Shown here: positions 1 through 6,834 of the stretch, piece after piece
How positions within the stretch are numbered: position 1 is the first letter of the stretch
Layout of the letters: every line of letters begins with the position of its first letter
Assembly (NCBI GenBank): GCA_021831595.1
Contig: JAKBMK010000025.1
Location: forward strand, 127,114 to 177,859
Length of the DNA stretch: 50,746 nucleotides
From: a bacterium
Lineage (GTDB): Bacteria; Patescibacteriota; Minisyncoccia; Phycocordibacterales; UBA9973
Direction: 5' to 3'
Program-made: the position numbers and the translations under genes
Notes under the pieces: model-generated
Seen by the model: the letters and a program-made list of their open reading frames with translations, nothing else
What the model was told of the DNA's origin: nothing
Databases searched by the model: none

Positions 1-527
1 TTGGTTTTTAATGGAGGAACTTTACCTAATACTTTGGCTATTTCGATAGCACGGATTAGACGGACGGGGTTATTTGCATCAATATTTTTTGCACGGTTTT
101 TGTCTAACTTTTCTAATATTTTGAAAAGTTGCGGAGCAGACTTTTTTGAGAGTTCTTCACGGAGTTTTTTGTTTGGAGGGACATCTGGAAAGATATTTCC
201 ATTGACGACTGCATCTATATAAAAACCTGTTCCTCCACAGATAATAGGAACTTTGCCTTTGGCCAATATTTCCTTAATTATTTTAAATGCTCTTTTTTGA
301 AATTCATTTACAGTAAAAACTTTAGATGGGGAATAAATATCAAGTAAATAATGAGGAACTCCCCCCATCTCTTTTTTAGTAATTTTACCACTGCCGAGAT
401 CCATACCTTTATAGACTTGCCTAGAATCAGCCGAAATAATTTCGCCATTTATGTCTTTTGCAATTTGCACAGCAAAATCACTTTTACCTGTAGCTGTTTG
501 ACCAAGTATTACGATTAGTTTACCCAT
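1..527 (-). CDS. miaA: tRNA dimethylallyltransferase MiaA (3' end outside the window)
   Basis: About 175 N-terminal residues are visible; the gene continues beyond base 1. The protein transfers a dimethylallyl group to A37 of tRNAs that read UNN codons. Seen directly: the P-loop GQTATGKS at residues 9-16, then ISADSRQVYKGMDLGSGK, and GGTGFYIDA, all hallmarks of the family. The ATG at 527 was chosen because MGKLIVILGQ places the P-loop at the usual distance from the N-terminus and because an extended -10 box (TGC TAATAT) lies 7 nt upstream. It is divergent from the small gene at 569. The family is certain; only the C-terminal tRNA-binding part is unseen. Confidence 0.95.
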   Translation of the reverse strand, partial: MGKLIVILGQTATGKSDFAVQIAKDINGEIISADSRQVYKGMDLGSGKITKKEMGGVPHYLLDIYSPSKVFTVNEFQKRAFKIIKEILAKGKVPIICGGTGFYIDAVVNGNIFPDVPPNKKLREELSKKSAPQLFKILEKLDKNRAKNIDANNPVRLIRAIEIAKVLGKVPPLKT

Positions 528-534
528 ATTTCGC

Positions 535-559
535 ATATTAGCATATTTTATGATAATAT
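535..559. promoter_or_regulatory. Divergent extended -10 promoters (miaA and 569 gene)
   Basis: On the minus strand TGC-TAATAT (543-535) sits 7 nt before the miaA ATG. On the plus strand TGA-TAATAT (551-559) sits 9 nt before the ATG at 569. The two promoters overlap, so the genes may compete for polymerase. No clear -35 boxes or Shine-Dalgarno sequences are seen. Confidence 0.5.
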
Positions 560-568
560 ATGAACATT

Positions 569-871
569 ATGGGATTCAAATCATTTATTACAAAAAAAGC
601 ATTACAAATGAAAGGAGTTTCTGCCGATCAAGCAGAGGCAATAGCGAAGCAACTCGACGAAAATCCAGAGATTGCTGAGAGCCTAAAGGCGTTAGAGAAC
701 AACAAAGAAGTCAAAGAGCTTTTTGAAAAGATTACTAAAGAAATAGAAGAAAAGAAAAAAGCCGGAACAGCTGAACAGTATGCTGCTATCTTGGTAATGA
801 ACAAATACAAAGCCGAGATCATAAAACATCGTGAAGCCTTGGCTCCTCTCATGAGTTTAATGCAAAAATAA
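569..871 (+). CDS. Small helical hypothetical protein
   Basis: A 100-residue protein (103 if the in-frame ATG at 560 is used). It is charged, lacks cysteine and has no signal peptide or membrane span. It is rich in Glu and Lys, and heptad-like patterns in the first 75 residues suggest helices or a coiled coil. The start at 569 is preferred because 560 lies too close to the predicted -10 box (554-559). The gene is stand-alone, divergent from miaA. I do not recognise a named family; it is probably a lineage-conserved soluble protein. Confidence 0.7.
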   Translation: MGFKSFITKKALQMKGVSADQAEAIAKQLDENPEIAESLKALENNKEVKELFEKITKEIEEKKKAGTAEQYAAILVMNKYKAEIIKHREALAPLMSLMQK

Positions 872-923
872 AGATTGTTTTATTTAATTAAGTTGTATTA
901 TAATTTGTCGATTTATTTTTAGT

Positions 924-1442
924 ATGAATACAAAAAATAAAAATTTTGTCATAGTGAATGACAAAATTCAGAAAGGTTATAAATATGAATTAGTTGAAAA
1001 ACCTGGTAAAAATTTTCACAAGGACTTTAGACCTGATCTCACTCCAAAGCAGATGCTTGCCTTGGGTATCTTTGGCGGAAAATACATGAATGATTGCAAG
1101 AGAGAATTTCCAAAAGATTGGTTTGATAAAGCAAAATTGTGTAAAGATAAACACGACCCTAACCTGAATTATTTCGGCGTTAATGCAAGTTCTCCTCTTT
1201 CAGAATGGAGAAAAAAAGGTTGGATATACAAAGATGATCCTAGGGGTTGGTTTCAATGGTATTGCAGATATTATATGGGCAGAAGATTACCTAAAGAAGA
1301 TGAGAGGCAGATAAAAAGATGGCGAGCTATAACTCGGCATATAGCCCAGATTACAAAAAATTGCAGACCCAAAGATTTACTTTGCAGACGTGTTCAACGC
1401 CAGGCCGTTCTTCATTGGGCTTATGATAGTAGAAAGATATAG
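924..1442 (+). CDS. Conserved Trp/Arg-rich hypothetical protein
   Basis: 172 residues, soluble and basic. The core runs from residue ~48 (LGIFGGKYMND) through EFPKDWF and FGVNASSPLSEWRKKGWI to the strongly patterned DPRGWFQWYCRYYMGRR at ~110-126, then DERQIKRWRAI and a Cys-containing tail (NCRPKDLLCRR) ending in LHWAYDSRKI. From memory, this GWFQWYCR/GRR core occurs in uncharacterised proteins of bacteria and some eukaryotes, including fungi; that recollection is not checked here. No catalytic residues can be assigned. A TATAAT at ~897-902 gives a promoter with a leader of about 15 nt. Function unknown. Confidence 0.8.
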   Translation: MNTKNKNFVIVNDKIQKGYKYELVEKPGKNFHKDFRPDLTPKQMLALGIFGGKYMNDCKREFPKDWFDKAKLCKDKHDPNLNYFGVNASSPLSEWRKKGWIYKDDPRGWFQWYCRYYMGRRLPKEDERQIKRWRAITRHIAQITKNCRPKDLLCRRVQRQAVLHWAYDSRKI

Positions 1443-1469
1443 AGTATTTAAAAATAAAATTCTAGATGA

Positions 1470-1475
1470 TATAAT
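1470..1475 (+). promoter_or_regulatory. -10 box, leaderless start of TspO gene
   Basis: TATAAT at 1470-1475 is followed by exactly six bases and then the ATG at 1482. Transcription would begin at or next to the A of the start codon. No Shine-Dalgarno sequence. Confidence 0.6.
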
Positions 1476-1481
1476 GAAAGT

Positions 1482-1880
1482 ATGAATAATTCATCTTCTT
1501 GGTACAAGGAGCTTATCAAGCCAACATGGGCTCCACCATCTTATCTCTTTGGACCCGTTTGGACAGTTTTGTATATTATTATAACTATCTCTTTTGGAAC
1601 AGTTTTTTATAAAGTATTAAACAAGCAATTATCTTGGTTAGTAGCGTTACCTTTTATTTTAAATTTAATCTTTAATTTGTCTTTTACTTATTTTCAGTTT
1701 GGTTTAAAAAATAATATTTTAGCTGCAATAGATATAAGCTTGGTTCTTGTAACTTTAATCTGGGCTCTTGTTGTCATATATCCATACGTAAAATGGGTTG
1801 CTGTTGTTAATATTCCTTATCTTTTATGGGTTTGTTTTGCCACAATATTACAATTTACCGTAACGTATTTAAATAGATAA
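1482..1880 (+). CDS. TspO/MBR (tryptophan-rich sensory) family membrane protein
   Basis: 132 residues, slightly shorter than the ~155 usual for the family. The N-terminal signature WYKELIKPTWAPPSYLFGPVW and the last-helix signature PYLLWVCFATILQF are both present, with about five hydrophobic segments between. Family members bind porphyrins and other small lipophilic ligands in the membrane and are linked to redox, oxygen or stress signalling. The middle NLIFNLSFT replaces the common N-x-W-S-x-x-F pattern, so the Trp usual in that helix is missing. The stop TAA is followed by one T and then the ATG of the next gene, so the two are probably co-translated. Confidence 0.88.
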   Translation: MNNSSSWYKELIKPTWAPPSYLFGPVWTVLYIIITISFGTVFYKVLNKQLSWLVALPFILNLIFNLSFTYFQFGLKNNILAAIDISLVLVTLIWALVVIYPYVKWVAVVNIPYLLWVCFATILQFTVTYLNR

Positions 1881-1881
1881 T

Positions 1882-2967
1882 ATGAGAGAGATAAAACCTG
1901 TAATTTTACCAAAAGATAATGGCCCTCATAACTTTGTTGTTGAATGGTGGTATTTCAATGGACACTTGAAGGATGTTGAAGGTAGAGAGTATAGCTTCAT
2001 GGATTGCTTTTTCAAGGTAGATATAAGCAAAGTAAATATCCCACATTTATCTCCTGGTTTAATAAAAGATATTTTTAAGAAAAATGAATATGTGCATTTT
2101 GCTCACTCTGTAGTTACAGATATAAAGAAAGGCAAGAGTCATAAAGAAATTCAAAATATTTCTTTTGTTTCAGAAGATAGTTTTAGTAAAGATTTATTAT
2201 ATATAGATTATCATAAACCAAATATTTTTGGATATAATTCTAAGGGGAAGATAATAGAGATAACTCCAAATAATTTTCACATACAAAATAATAATCTAAA
2301 TCTGGTTTTAATTTCCAAGAAGAAGCCACTCCTAGAAGGTGGACACGGATACGTAGGTACACCTCGTAATGGTAGTTATTATTATTCTTTTACTGATATG
2401 AAGGCTTCTGGAAGTATAAATGTGGGAGGTAAAGATATTGATGTGTATGGTAAGGCTTGGATGGATCACCAGTGGGCAGATGTTTCGTATAAAGGTAAAA
2501 GTGATAAGTGGACCTGGTTTTCATTTCAGCTCGATAATGGTACTGAGATTATGTGTGTAGAATATGACAGAGAAGAAGGTTCCGATATTTTGATCGACAT
2601 GGTAGACAAGTATGGACATCAGACTCAATACAAAAAGGCTAATTTCACACCATTAAATAAACATGACTGGAAAAGTAAAAAGACTAAAGCCATCTATCCG
2701 CTTTCTTGGAGGATAGAAATTATCAATGCAGATATTGTCATACATACAGAGGCAGAAAGTAAGGATCAAGAAATGATTTTTGGCCAAATAAATTATTGGG
2801 AGGGACCTATGAAAGTAATTGCATTTATTGATGGAAAGAAAGTTAAAGGGAAAGGATATATGGAGCTTGTAGGATATCCATCAGATTACAATTATTTGCT
2901 TCTTGAAGGTAAGGAAACAGAAAAAGATATTCTAAAAAGAATAAAGAAACTTTATAAAAAAATCTAA
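1882..2967 (+). CDS. CrtC/AttH-like lipocalin-fold hydrolase/hydratase homologue
   Basis: 361 residues. The VVEWWYFNGHL near the N-terminus, AHSVVTDIKKG, and YGKAWMDHQWADV followed by W-T-W-F-S-x-Q-L-D-N-G are the recognisable core of the carotenoid 1,2-hydratase (CrtC) / AttH double-lipocalin family. Members act on hydrophobic substrates, but many have no known reaction. No signal peptide is visible, unlike many AttH proteins, so a cytoplasmic location is likely. It follows the TspO gene with the junction TAA-T-ATG and ends exactly against the convergent gene at 2968. No carotenoid genes occur in the window, so carotenoid hydration is not claimed. Confidence 0.8.
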   Translation: MREIKPVILPKDNGPHNFVVEWWYFNGHLKDVEGREYSFMDCFFKVDISKVNIPHLSPGLIKDIFKKNEYVHFAHSVVTDIKKGKSHKEIQNISFVSEDSFSKDLLYIDYHKPNIFGYNSKGKIIEITPNNFHIQNNNLNLVLISKKKPLLEGGHGYVGTPRNGSYYYSFTDMKASGSINVGGKDIDVYGKAWMDHQWADVSYKGKSDKWTWFSFQLDNGTEIMCVEYDREEGSDILIDMVDKYGHQTQYKKANFTPLNKHDWKSKKTKAIYPLSWRIEIINADIVIHTEAESKDQEMIFGQINYWEGPMKVIAFIDGKKVKGKGYMELVGYPSDYNYLLLEGKETEKDILKRIKKLYKKI

Positions 2968-3576
2968 TTATAATTTACCAACTATAATTATGACATCGAA
3001 TCCTGATTTTTCGGGATTAACTTTTGTTGTTGCTTTTGGGTGATTTTTCTTTACCACTTCTTCTATAGCTTTTGTATAATCTTTCTTTGAGTCTTTAATC
3101 ATAATTGTGGTAATAGGATATATAGTTTTACTGTCACCTGTTGTTCCTTTGGAGAATCCAGCTGCTTCAAGCTCCGTCACCATGGTCCCTGCTATCCCAG
3201 CTTTTCTGGCACCGTTTAATACGTTTATGGTGAGAGATTTATTATCAAGAGTTGGCTTTGTGGCTTCTGGTGCAGAAGGAGGTATTGTATCAGAAATAAC
3301 TTCTTGTGAGGACTCTATTGTTGGCTCAACCATAGTATTGTTGATAGGGAGTTTAAGTTTTCTTTCAATTAAAGAATAATTATCCATATTTAAGGCATGG
3401 GAATCTATTTCGTTTGTCTGATTAAATATTTTATTTACATTTTTTAAAATAAAACTAGTGGTGTAAAAGAATAATATTATGACAATAATCAACATAACAA
3501 GAATCACACCAAGATAAGCCAGGTCTATCTTGTCTATTCTTTTTAGTATATCTAGTTTTGATTCTTGTTTTTCCAT
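2968..3576 (-). CDS. Membrane-anchored LytR C-terminal-domain protein
   Basis: 202 residues. A short cytoplasmic N-terminus is followed by one strong membrane span (~residues 19-42), a Pro/Ser/Thr-rich linker to ~110, and a C-terminal LytR_C-type domain starting at LTINVLNGARKAGIAG and ending VIIIVGKL. LytR_C domains occur at the end of LytR/CpsA/Psr proteins and alone in wall-associated proteins; the phosphotransferase domain is absent here. It is the last gene of the minus-strand pilM-N/pilO group, starting one base after the pilO-like stop, so a role at the pilus-wall interface is a reasonable inference. Confidence 0.78.
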   Translation of the reverse strand: MEKQESKLDILKRIDKIDLAYLGVILVMLIIVIILFFYTTSFILKNVNKIFNQTNEIDSHALNMDNYSLIERKLKLPINNTMVEPTIESSQEVISDTIPPSAPEATKPTLDNKSLTINVLNGARKAGIAGTMVTELEAAGFSKGTTGDSKTIYPITTIMIKDSKKDYTKAIEEVVKKNHPKATTKVNPEKSGFDVIIIVGKL

Positions 3577-3577
3577 T

Positions 3578-4138
3578 TTATTGAGATGTTTTTGTATATA
3601 ATGTAGCCTTAAAAGTTATATTAGATAACCCAGTCCAACCCTGCTTGTCTTGTGAAGAAATATTGAGACTCTCAATCTTTGTGAAATAGGGGAGATTTTC
3701 AAAACTCTTCAAATATACAGATAAATTTGTGAGGTCTGTCGTCAGAGCATTTGTAAAAGAAATAGTAGAGAGTGGATATGGTCCTGTTACTTGAGATGAG
3801 ACTGGTGTGTCGAAATGGTAAGTCTGTGCAATATTACTTATAGAAACCAAACTATCTAATTTGTTTATAAAAGGAGAAATGTTATCAGAAGGAAGATATG
3901 CATTGTTTATTAGATAATTATTGCCACCTATTATTTTAGCCCCGTTGTCTATGACAGACAATAGCTCGGTTCTCTTCTTCAGTTCGTTTTCAAGTTTGTG
4001 GTTCAATACTATAGCATCAGTTATTTTTTCGATTTGTCCTTTGAGTATCAATATTGAGACGACAGAAAGAGAAACAGCTATCAAAGAGATAACTAAATTT
4101 TGCACTATAAGTATTAATAAATTTTTTGAGTTTATCAT
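3578..4138 (-). CDS. PilO-like type IV pilus assembly protein
   Basis: 186 residues with one N-terminal membrane span (~9-30), then a coiled-coil-prone stretch (QIEKIT...ENELKKRTELL) and a globular alpha/beta C-terminal domain, the topology of PilO. Sequence identity to classical PilO is not obvious; the call rests on topology, size and position directly after the pilM-pilN gene with a 6-base gap. PilO pairs with PilN to form the inner-membrane alignment ring of the pilus machine. Confidence 0.65.
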   Translation of the reverse strand: MINSKNLLILIVQNLVISLIAVSLSVVSILILKGQIEKITDAIVLNHKLENELKKRTELLSVIDNGAKIIGGNNYLINNAYLPSDNISPFINKLDSLVSISNIAQTYHFDTPVSSQVTGPYPLSTISFTNALTTDLTNLSVYLKSFENLPYFTKIESLNISSQDKQGWTGLSNITFKATLYTKTSQ

Positions 4139-4144
4139 ATTATT

Positions 4145-5338
4145 TTATTTGTAATACAACATGTTTGGGTCTTTGATTTTGAAATTTATCGAGAAGGGTA
4201 TATCTGTTTTTTGTTCTAGGTTTGTAATAGGTAGATCGATCGCTGTCAGGTAAGAAGATTCTTGTAAAACTTTTTTGAATTTATTTAGAGTGTCGCGATC
4301 ACTTGAAATCCCTGTGACAGATATCTTGTCGCCAATATTTGTGATGGAGAAGCTAGAAATAGTTATACCTGATATGACTCTCGAAGAAACTTCATCTATG
4401 AGTATGCTCCAGTTGGGAGTCGTAGACAATATAGTAGAAGAAACTCCGGTTAGAGAGTTGGTTTCTTGGATCAGAGCTTCCTTTTCTGCTATATCTCCCG
4501 AGACAGGAGAAACTGTTATGTTCGAAGTATTGTTTTTGATTGTTTGTGATAATGAAAAAATAAAGAAATAAGCGGCCAAAAATGTAGCCACAAAAAATAT
4601 AGACATACCTATTATTATATTTCTTATCAGATTAACAAATGTTTTTATTTTTTGGTATTTGTATGCCTCTTCTGTACTTATAGGAAGCAAGCTTATTCCC
4701 TTATCTTTCCCTTTTGCTATTTCTCCACGGATTGCACAACCGACTGATATAAGCCATTTAGATGCTACATCAAGACTATTATTCATTTCTAAATACTGTT
4801 TGTATTCATCTTTTACTGTGGCTCTTATTAGGGGCAATTCAACAACTGTTTCTTTGTATTCTGACTCAAAAGAATTTTTTATCTTTGTTATTTCTTTGGT
4901 TAAAGACTCCTCTCCCTTCATAAAACGAGAAGGAATTGTGCGGGAGAATTTAATATTCCCATTTTTTAGAATAAAGATAGTAACACTTTCTTGATTTTCT
5001 TTTATTACTAAAGTTGCTTCGTTTGTGTTTGTCTGTACCGATCGTGCGATACTAGCGATGTGAGATTCTAAAGCAAGGATATTGATGCCAGCATTGTTTA
5101 AGGTGTAGATATATTTGTCAGCAATCTTTTTATTGATAGCTCCGATAACAACCTCATTATTATTTAAGCCATTTTCCCAGCCGATGTAAACATCGTTCCT
5201 CTTGAATGGTAATTGAAAATCAATAGCAAGCTCTATTGCCTGTTTTAAGTGGTCTTCGGTGACAGTTTTAGGGAAGGGGAATAAGTTTGTGTAGATACTA
5301 TCCTCAGGGATAGAAATAATAGCGTATTTATTATCCTG
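4145..5338 (-). CDS. PilM-PilN fusion, 5'-truncated at a sequence junction
   Basis: One open minus-strand frame runs from a stop at 5366-5368 down to 4145 without a start codon before the internal ATG at 4921. Residues encoded by ~5335-4680 resemble PilM, the actin-like cytoplasmic ring protein: KYAIISIPEDSIY, an ELAIDFQLPF segment, NNEVVIGAINKK, and a C-terminal DVASKWLISVGCAIRG. The frame then passes GISLLP, a PilN-type motif, into a membrane span (~4600-4540) and a periplasmic PilN-like domain. PilM and PilN are therefore fused here. The first part of PilM is missing: above ~5340 the DNA codes in the opposite direction. Starting at 4921 would give 258 residues with only the end of PilM. 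Confidence 0.75.
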   Translation of the reverse strand, partial: QDNKYAIISIPEDSIYTNLFPFPKTVTEDHLKQAIELAIDFQLPFKRNDVYIGWENGLNNNEVVIGAINKKIADKYIYTLNNAGINILALESHIASIARSVQTNTNEATLVIKENQESVTIFILKNGNIKFSRTIPSRFMKGEESLTKEITKIKNSFESEYKETVVELPLIRATVKDEYKQYLEMNNSLDVASKWLISVGCAIRGEIAKGKDKGISLLPISTEEAYKYQKIKTFVNLIRNIIIGMSIFFVATFLAAYFFIFSLSQTIKNNTSNITVSPVSGDIAEKEALIQETNSLTGVSSTILSTTPNWSILIDEVSSRVISGITISSFSITNIGDKISVTGISSDRDTLNKFKKVLQESSYLTAIDLPITNLEQKTDIPFSINFKIKDPNMLYYK

Positions 5339-5340
5339 CT

Positions 5341-5460
5341 CCCGGTTGGAATAATAAAAGATATTTTAGGTATAAAGTTCAAATTTGTTCGGATGATTGT
5401 ATTGTTGCAGGAACCTATACACCAGTTATAGATGATATAATAGTGAATTGGGCACCGTGA
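5341..5460 (+). pseudogene. C-terminal remnant of a pilin/LamG-like surface protein
   Basis: The plus-strand frame from 5341 to the TGA at 5458-5460 encodes a short tail containing KRYFRYKVQICS and TPVIDDIIVNWAP. Tails of the form RYFRYK...TP.VDD..VNW are common at the end of prepilin-like and LamG-type surface proteins in this lineage (family knowledge, unverified). The frame is closed by a stop at 5320-5322 and has no start. It overlaps nothing functional on its strand and is followed by a prepilin gene, so it looks like the end of the preceding pilin gene whose 5' part was lost at the junction. Confidence 0.6.
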
Positions 5461-5468
5461 TATATATT

Positions 5469-5990
5469 ATGATAAAGAATAATTTACAAAATAATGGAGG
5501 TTTTTCTTTGCTCGAACTCCTAATATACATTTCTATCCTATCTATTTTAATAGTAGCGATTTCTAGTACTTTCATTTCTCTTTCAAAAGGCAGAGGGCAA
5601 TCAAATGCTAAGAGTGAAGTGAATAATGCGATCAGATTTGCTACAGAACTAATAAGACAAGATCTGAAGAATGCATCATCTGTATCGACTCCGGCAAGTG
5701 GAACACCCAATAAATCTCTTGTTTTAGTTAGAGATGGGAGTACTATTACGTACGATATCGCAAATGGCTATCTAACTCGTAATGGAGTAAATATTACGAG
5801 TGGTAATGTGCTCGTAGACGCAGCAAAGAATGCTAGCGCATTTACCAGAGTTGAGAATACAAACACTGCTTTCAATACGACCAATGTCTCCATATTGGTG
5901 AATATAATTTTTGATTATAATAGTACAAGTCCAGACTGGAAGTACACCACCAATCTGAGGACTTCAGTTAGCCTATATGCGAACAATTAA
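5469..5990 (+). CDS. Type IV prepilin-like protein (PilW/GspJ-like)
   Basis: 173 residues. The prepilin peptidase site NNGG|FSLLELLIY lies near the N-terminus, with the +5 Glu, followed by the hydrophobic helix (YISILSILIVAISSTF) and a soluble domain with IRQDLKNAS, a pattern of PilW/GspJ minor pilins. The ATG at 5469 is preferred to the TTG at 5448, which lies inside the upstream remnant. It overlaps the next gene by 14 nt, so both are probably co-translated. Processed protein would sit in the membrane and be built into the fibre or its tip. Confidence 0.85.
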   Translation: MIKNNLQNNGGFSLLELLIYISILSILIVAISSTFISLSKGRGQSNAKSEVNNAIRFATELIRQDLKNASSVSTPASGTPNKSLVLVRDGSTITYDIANGYLTRNGVNITSGNVLVDAAKNASAFTRVENTNTAFNTTNVSILVNIIFDYNSTSPDWKYTTNLRTSVSLYANN

Positions 5991-6396
5991 AAAAAACAAA
6001 GGAATAGCGACTCTCCCGACTGTCATAGTGATAGGGATAATGGCCCTGGCTGTCGTTGTAAGTATTACATCTATTGCTCTAAATGAGCTCATTATGTCGC
6101 AAGGACAAGCAGCGTCAGGTACAGCACTTTTCTATTCAGAAGCTGGAGCTCGTGATGCTCTCATTAAAATTGCCCGCAACAAAAAGTATACTTGTAGTGT
6201 TGCTGCGAACTGTCATGTCAATTTTAACACCACTGATTATTCAGAAGTTTTAGTTACTACCAATGTTGATGACACGGTAAAGACGATTACCTCTAAAGGA
6301 ATTATAAAATCTATCTCTCGTAGTGTACAAGTTATTGCCAATTTAGATACAACAGGAAAGATCACGAGTACCACATGGTCCGAATTAACAAATTAA
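5977..6396 (+). CDS. PilX-like minor pilin
   Basis: 139 residues. The N-terminus MRTIKKNKGIATLPTVIVIG is basic then hydrophobic, like PilX-type proteins whose peptidase site is degenerate (KG|IATLP; no Glu at +5). The soluble part begins SEAGARDALIKIARNKKYTC and contains two cysteines (TCSVAANC) that could pair. It overlaps the preceding prepilin gene and belongs to the same transcript. PilX-like minor pilins usually help initiate or cap the fibre. Confidence 0.78.
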   Translation: MRTIKKNKGIATLPTVIVIGIMALAVVVSITSIALNELIMSQGQAASGTALFYSEAGARDALIKIARNKKYTCSVAANCHVNFNTTDYSEVLVTTNVDDTVKTITSKGIIKSISRSVQVIANLDTTGKITSTTWSELTN

Positions 6397-6424
6397 TAAT
6401 ATGTATGATATAATTGACTATAAT

Positions 6425-6802
6425 ATGGGAGCAGAAAATAAGAAAATTTTAATAATTGAGGATGAAAAACCTCTCCTAAGAGCACTAGAGTTAAAGTTGC
6501 AAAAAGAAGGTTTTTTGGTTGAGACATTATTGAATGGAGAAGGCCTATTGCCTCTAATAGAAAAGAATGATTTTTCTTTGATAGTTTGTGATTTAGTGAT
6601 GCCTAAAGTAGATGGTTTCCATGTTTTAAAAACTTTGAAGGATTAGAATATAGATATCCCTGTAGTTGTCCTTACTAATCTTGGACAAGAAGAAGACGAA
6701 AAGAGAGTTCGAGATCTTGGAGCTCGGGATTATTTTGTGAAAACAAGTATGCCACTAGCTAGCATGGTGAGCTATATAAAAGAAAATTTTTTTTCTTCTT
6801 AA
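6425..6802 (+). pseudogene. Response-regulator receiver protein broken by an in-frame TAG
   Basis: The frame encodes a complete stand-alone receiver domain: KKILIIEDEKPLL at the start, phospho-acceptor Asp in IVCDLVMPKVDG, then VVLTNLGQEEDE and RDYFVKTS with the conserved Thr and Lys. A single TAG at 6644-6646 interrupts it after HVLKTLKD, where relatives have Lys, Glu or Gln, and the frame remains open to TAA at 6800-6802. A one-base change (AAG, GAG or CAG) explains it. TAG ends other genes here, for example valS, so recoding is unlikely. TATAAT boxes at 6409-6414 and 6419-6424 mark the promoter and favour the ATG at 6425 over 6401. Confidence 0.85.
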
Positions 6803-6834
6803 TTTAAATTATTAATAATAAATTTTTATAGAAA

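Noticed and set aside
1..222. Plus-strand open frame of 73 codons at the left edge
   Set aside because: It is antisense to miaA, whose minus-strand translation shows clear family motifs across the same bases.
6644..6646. TAG recoding as an amino acid
   Set aside because: TAG ends valS normally; one isolated in-frame TAG is better explained by mutation or error.
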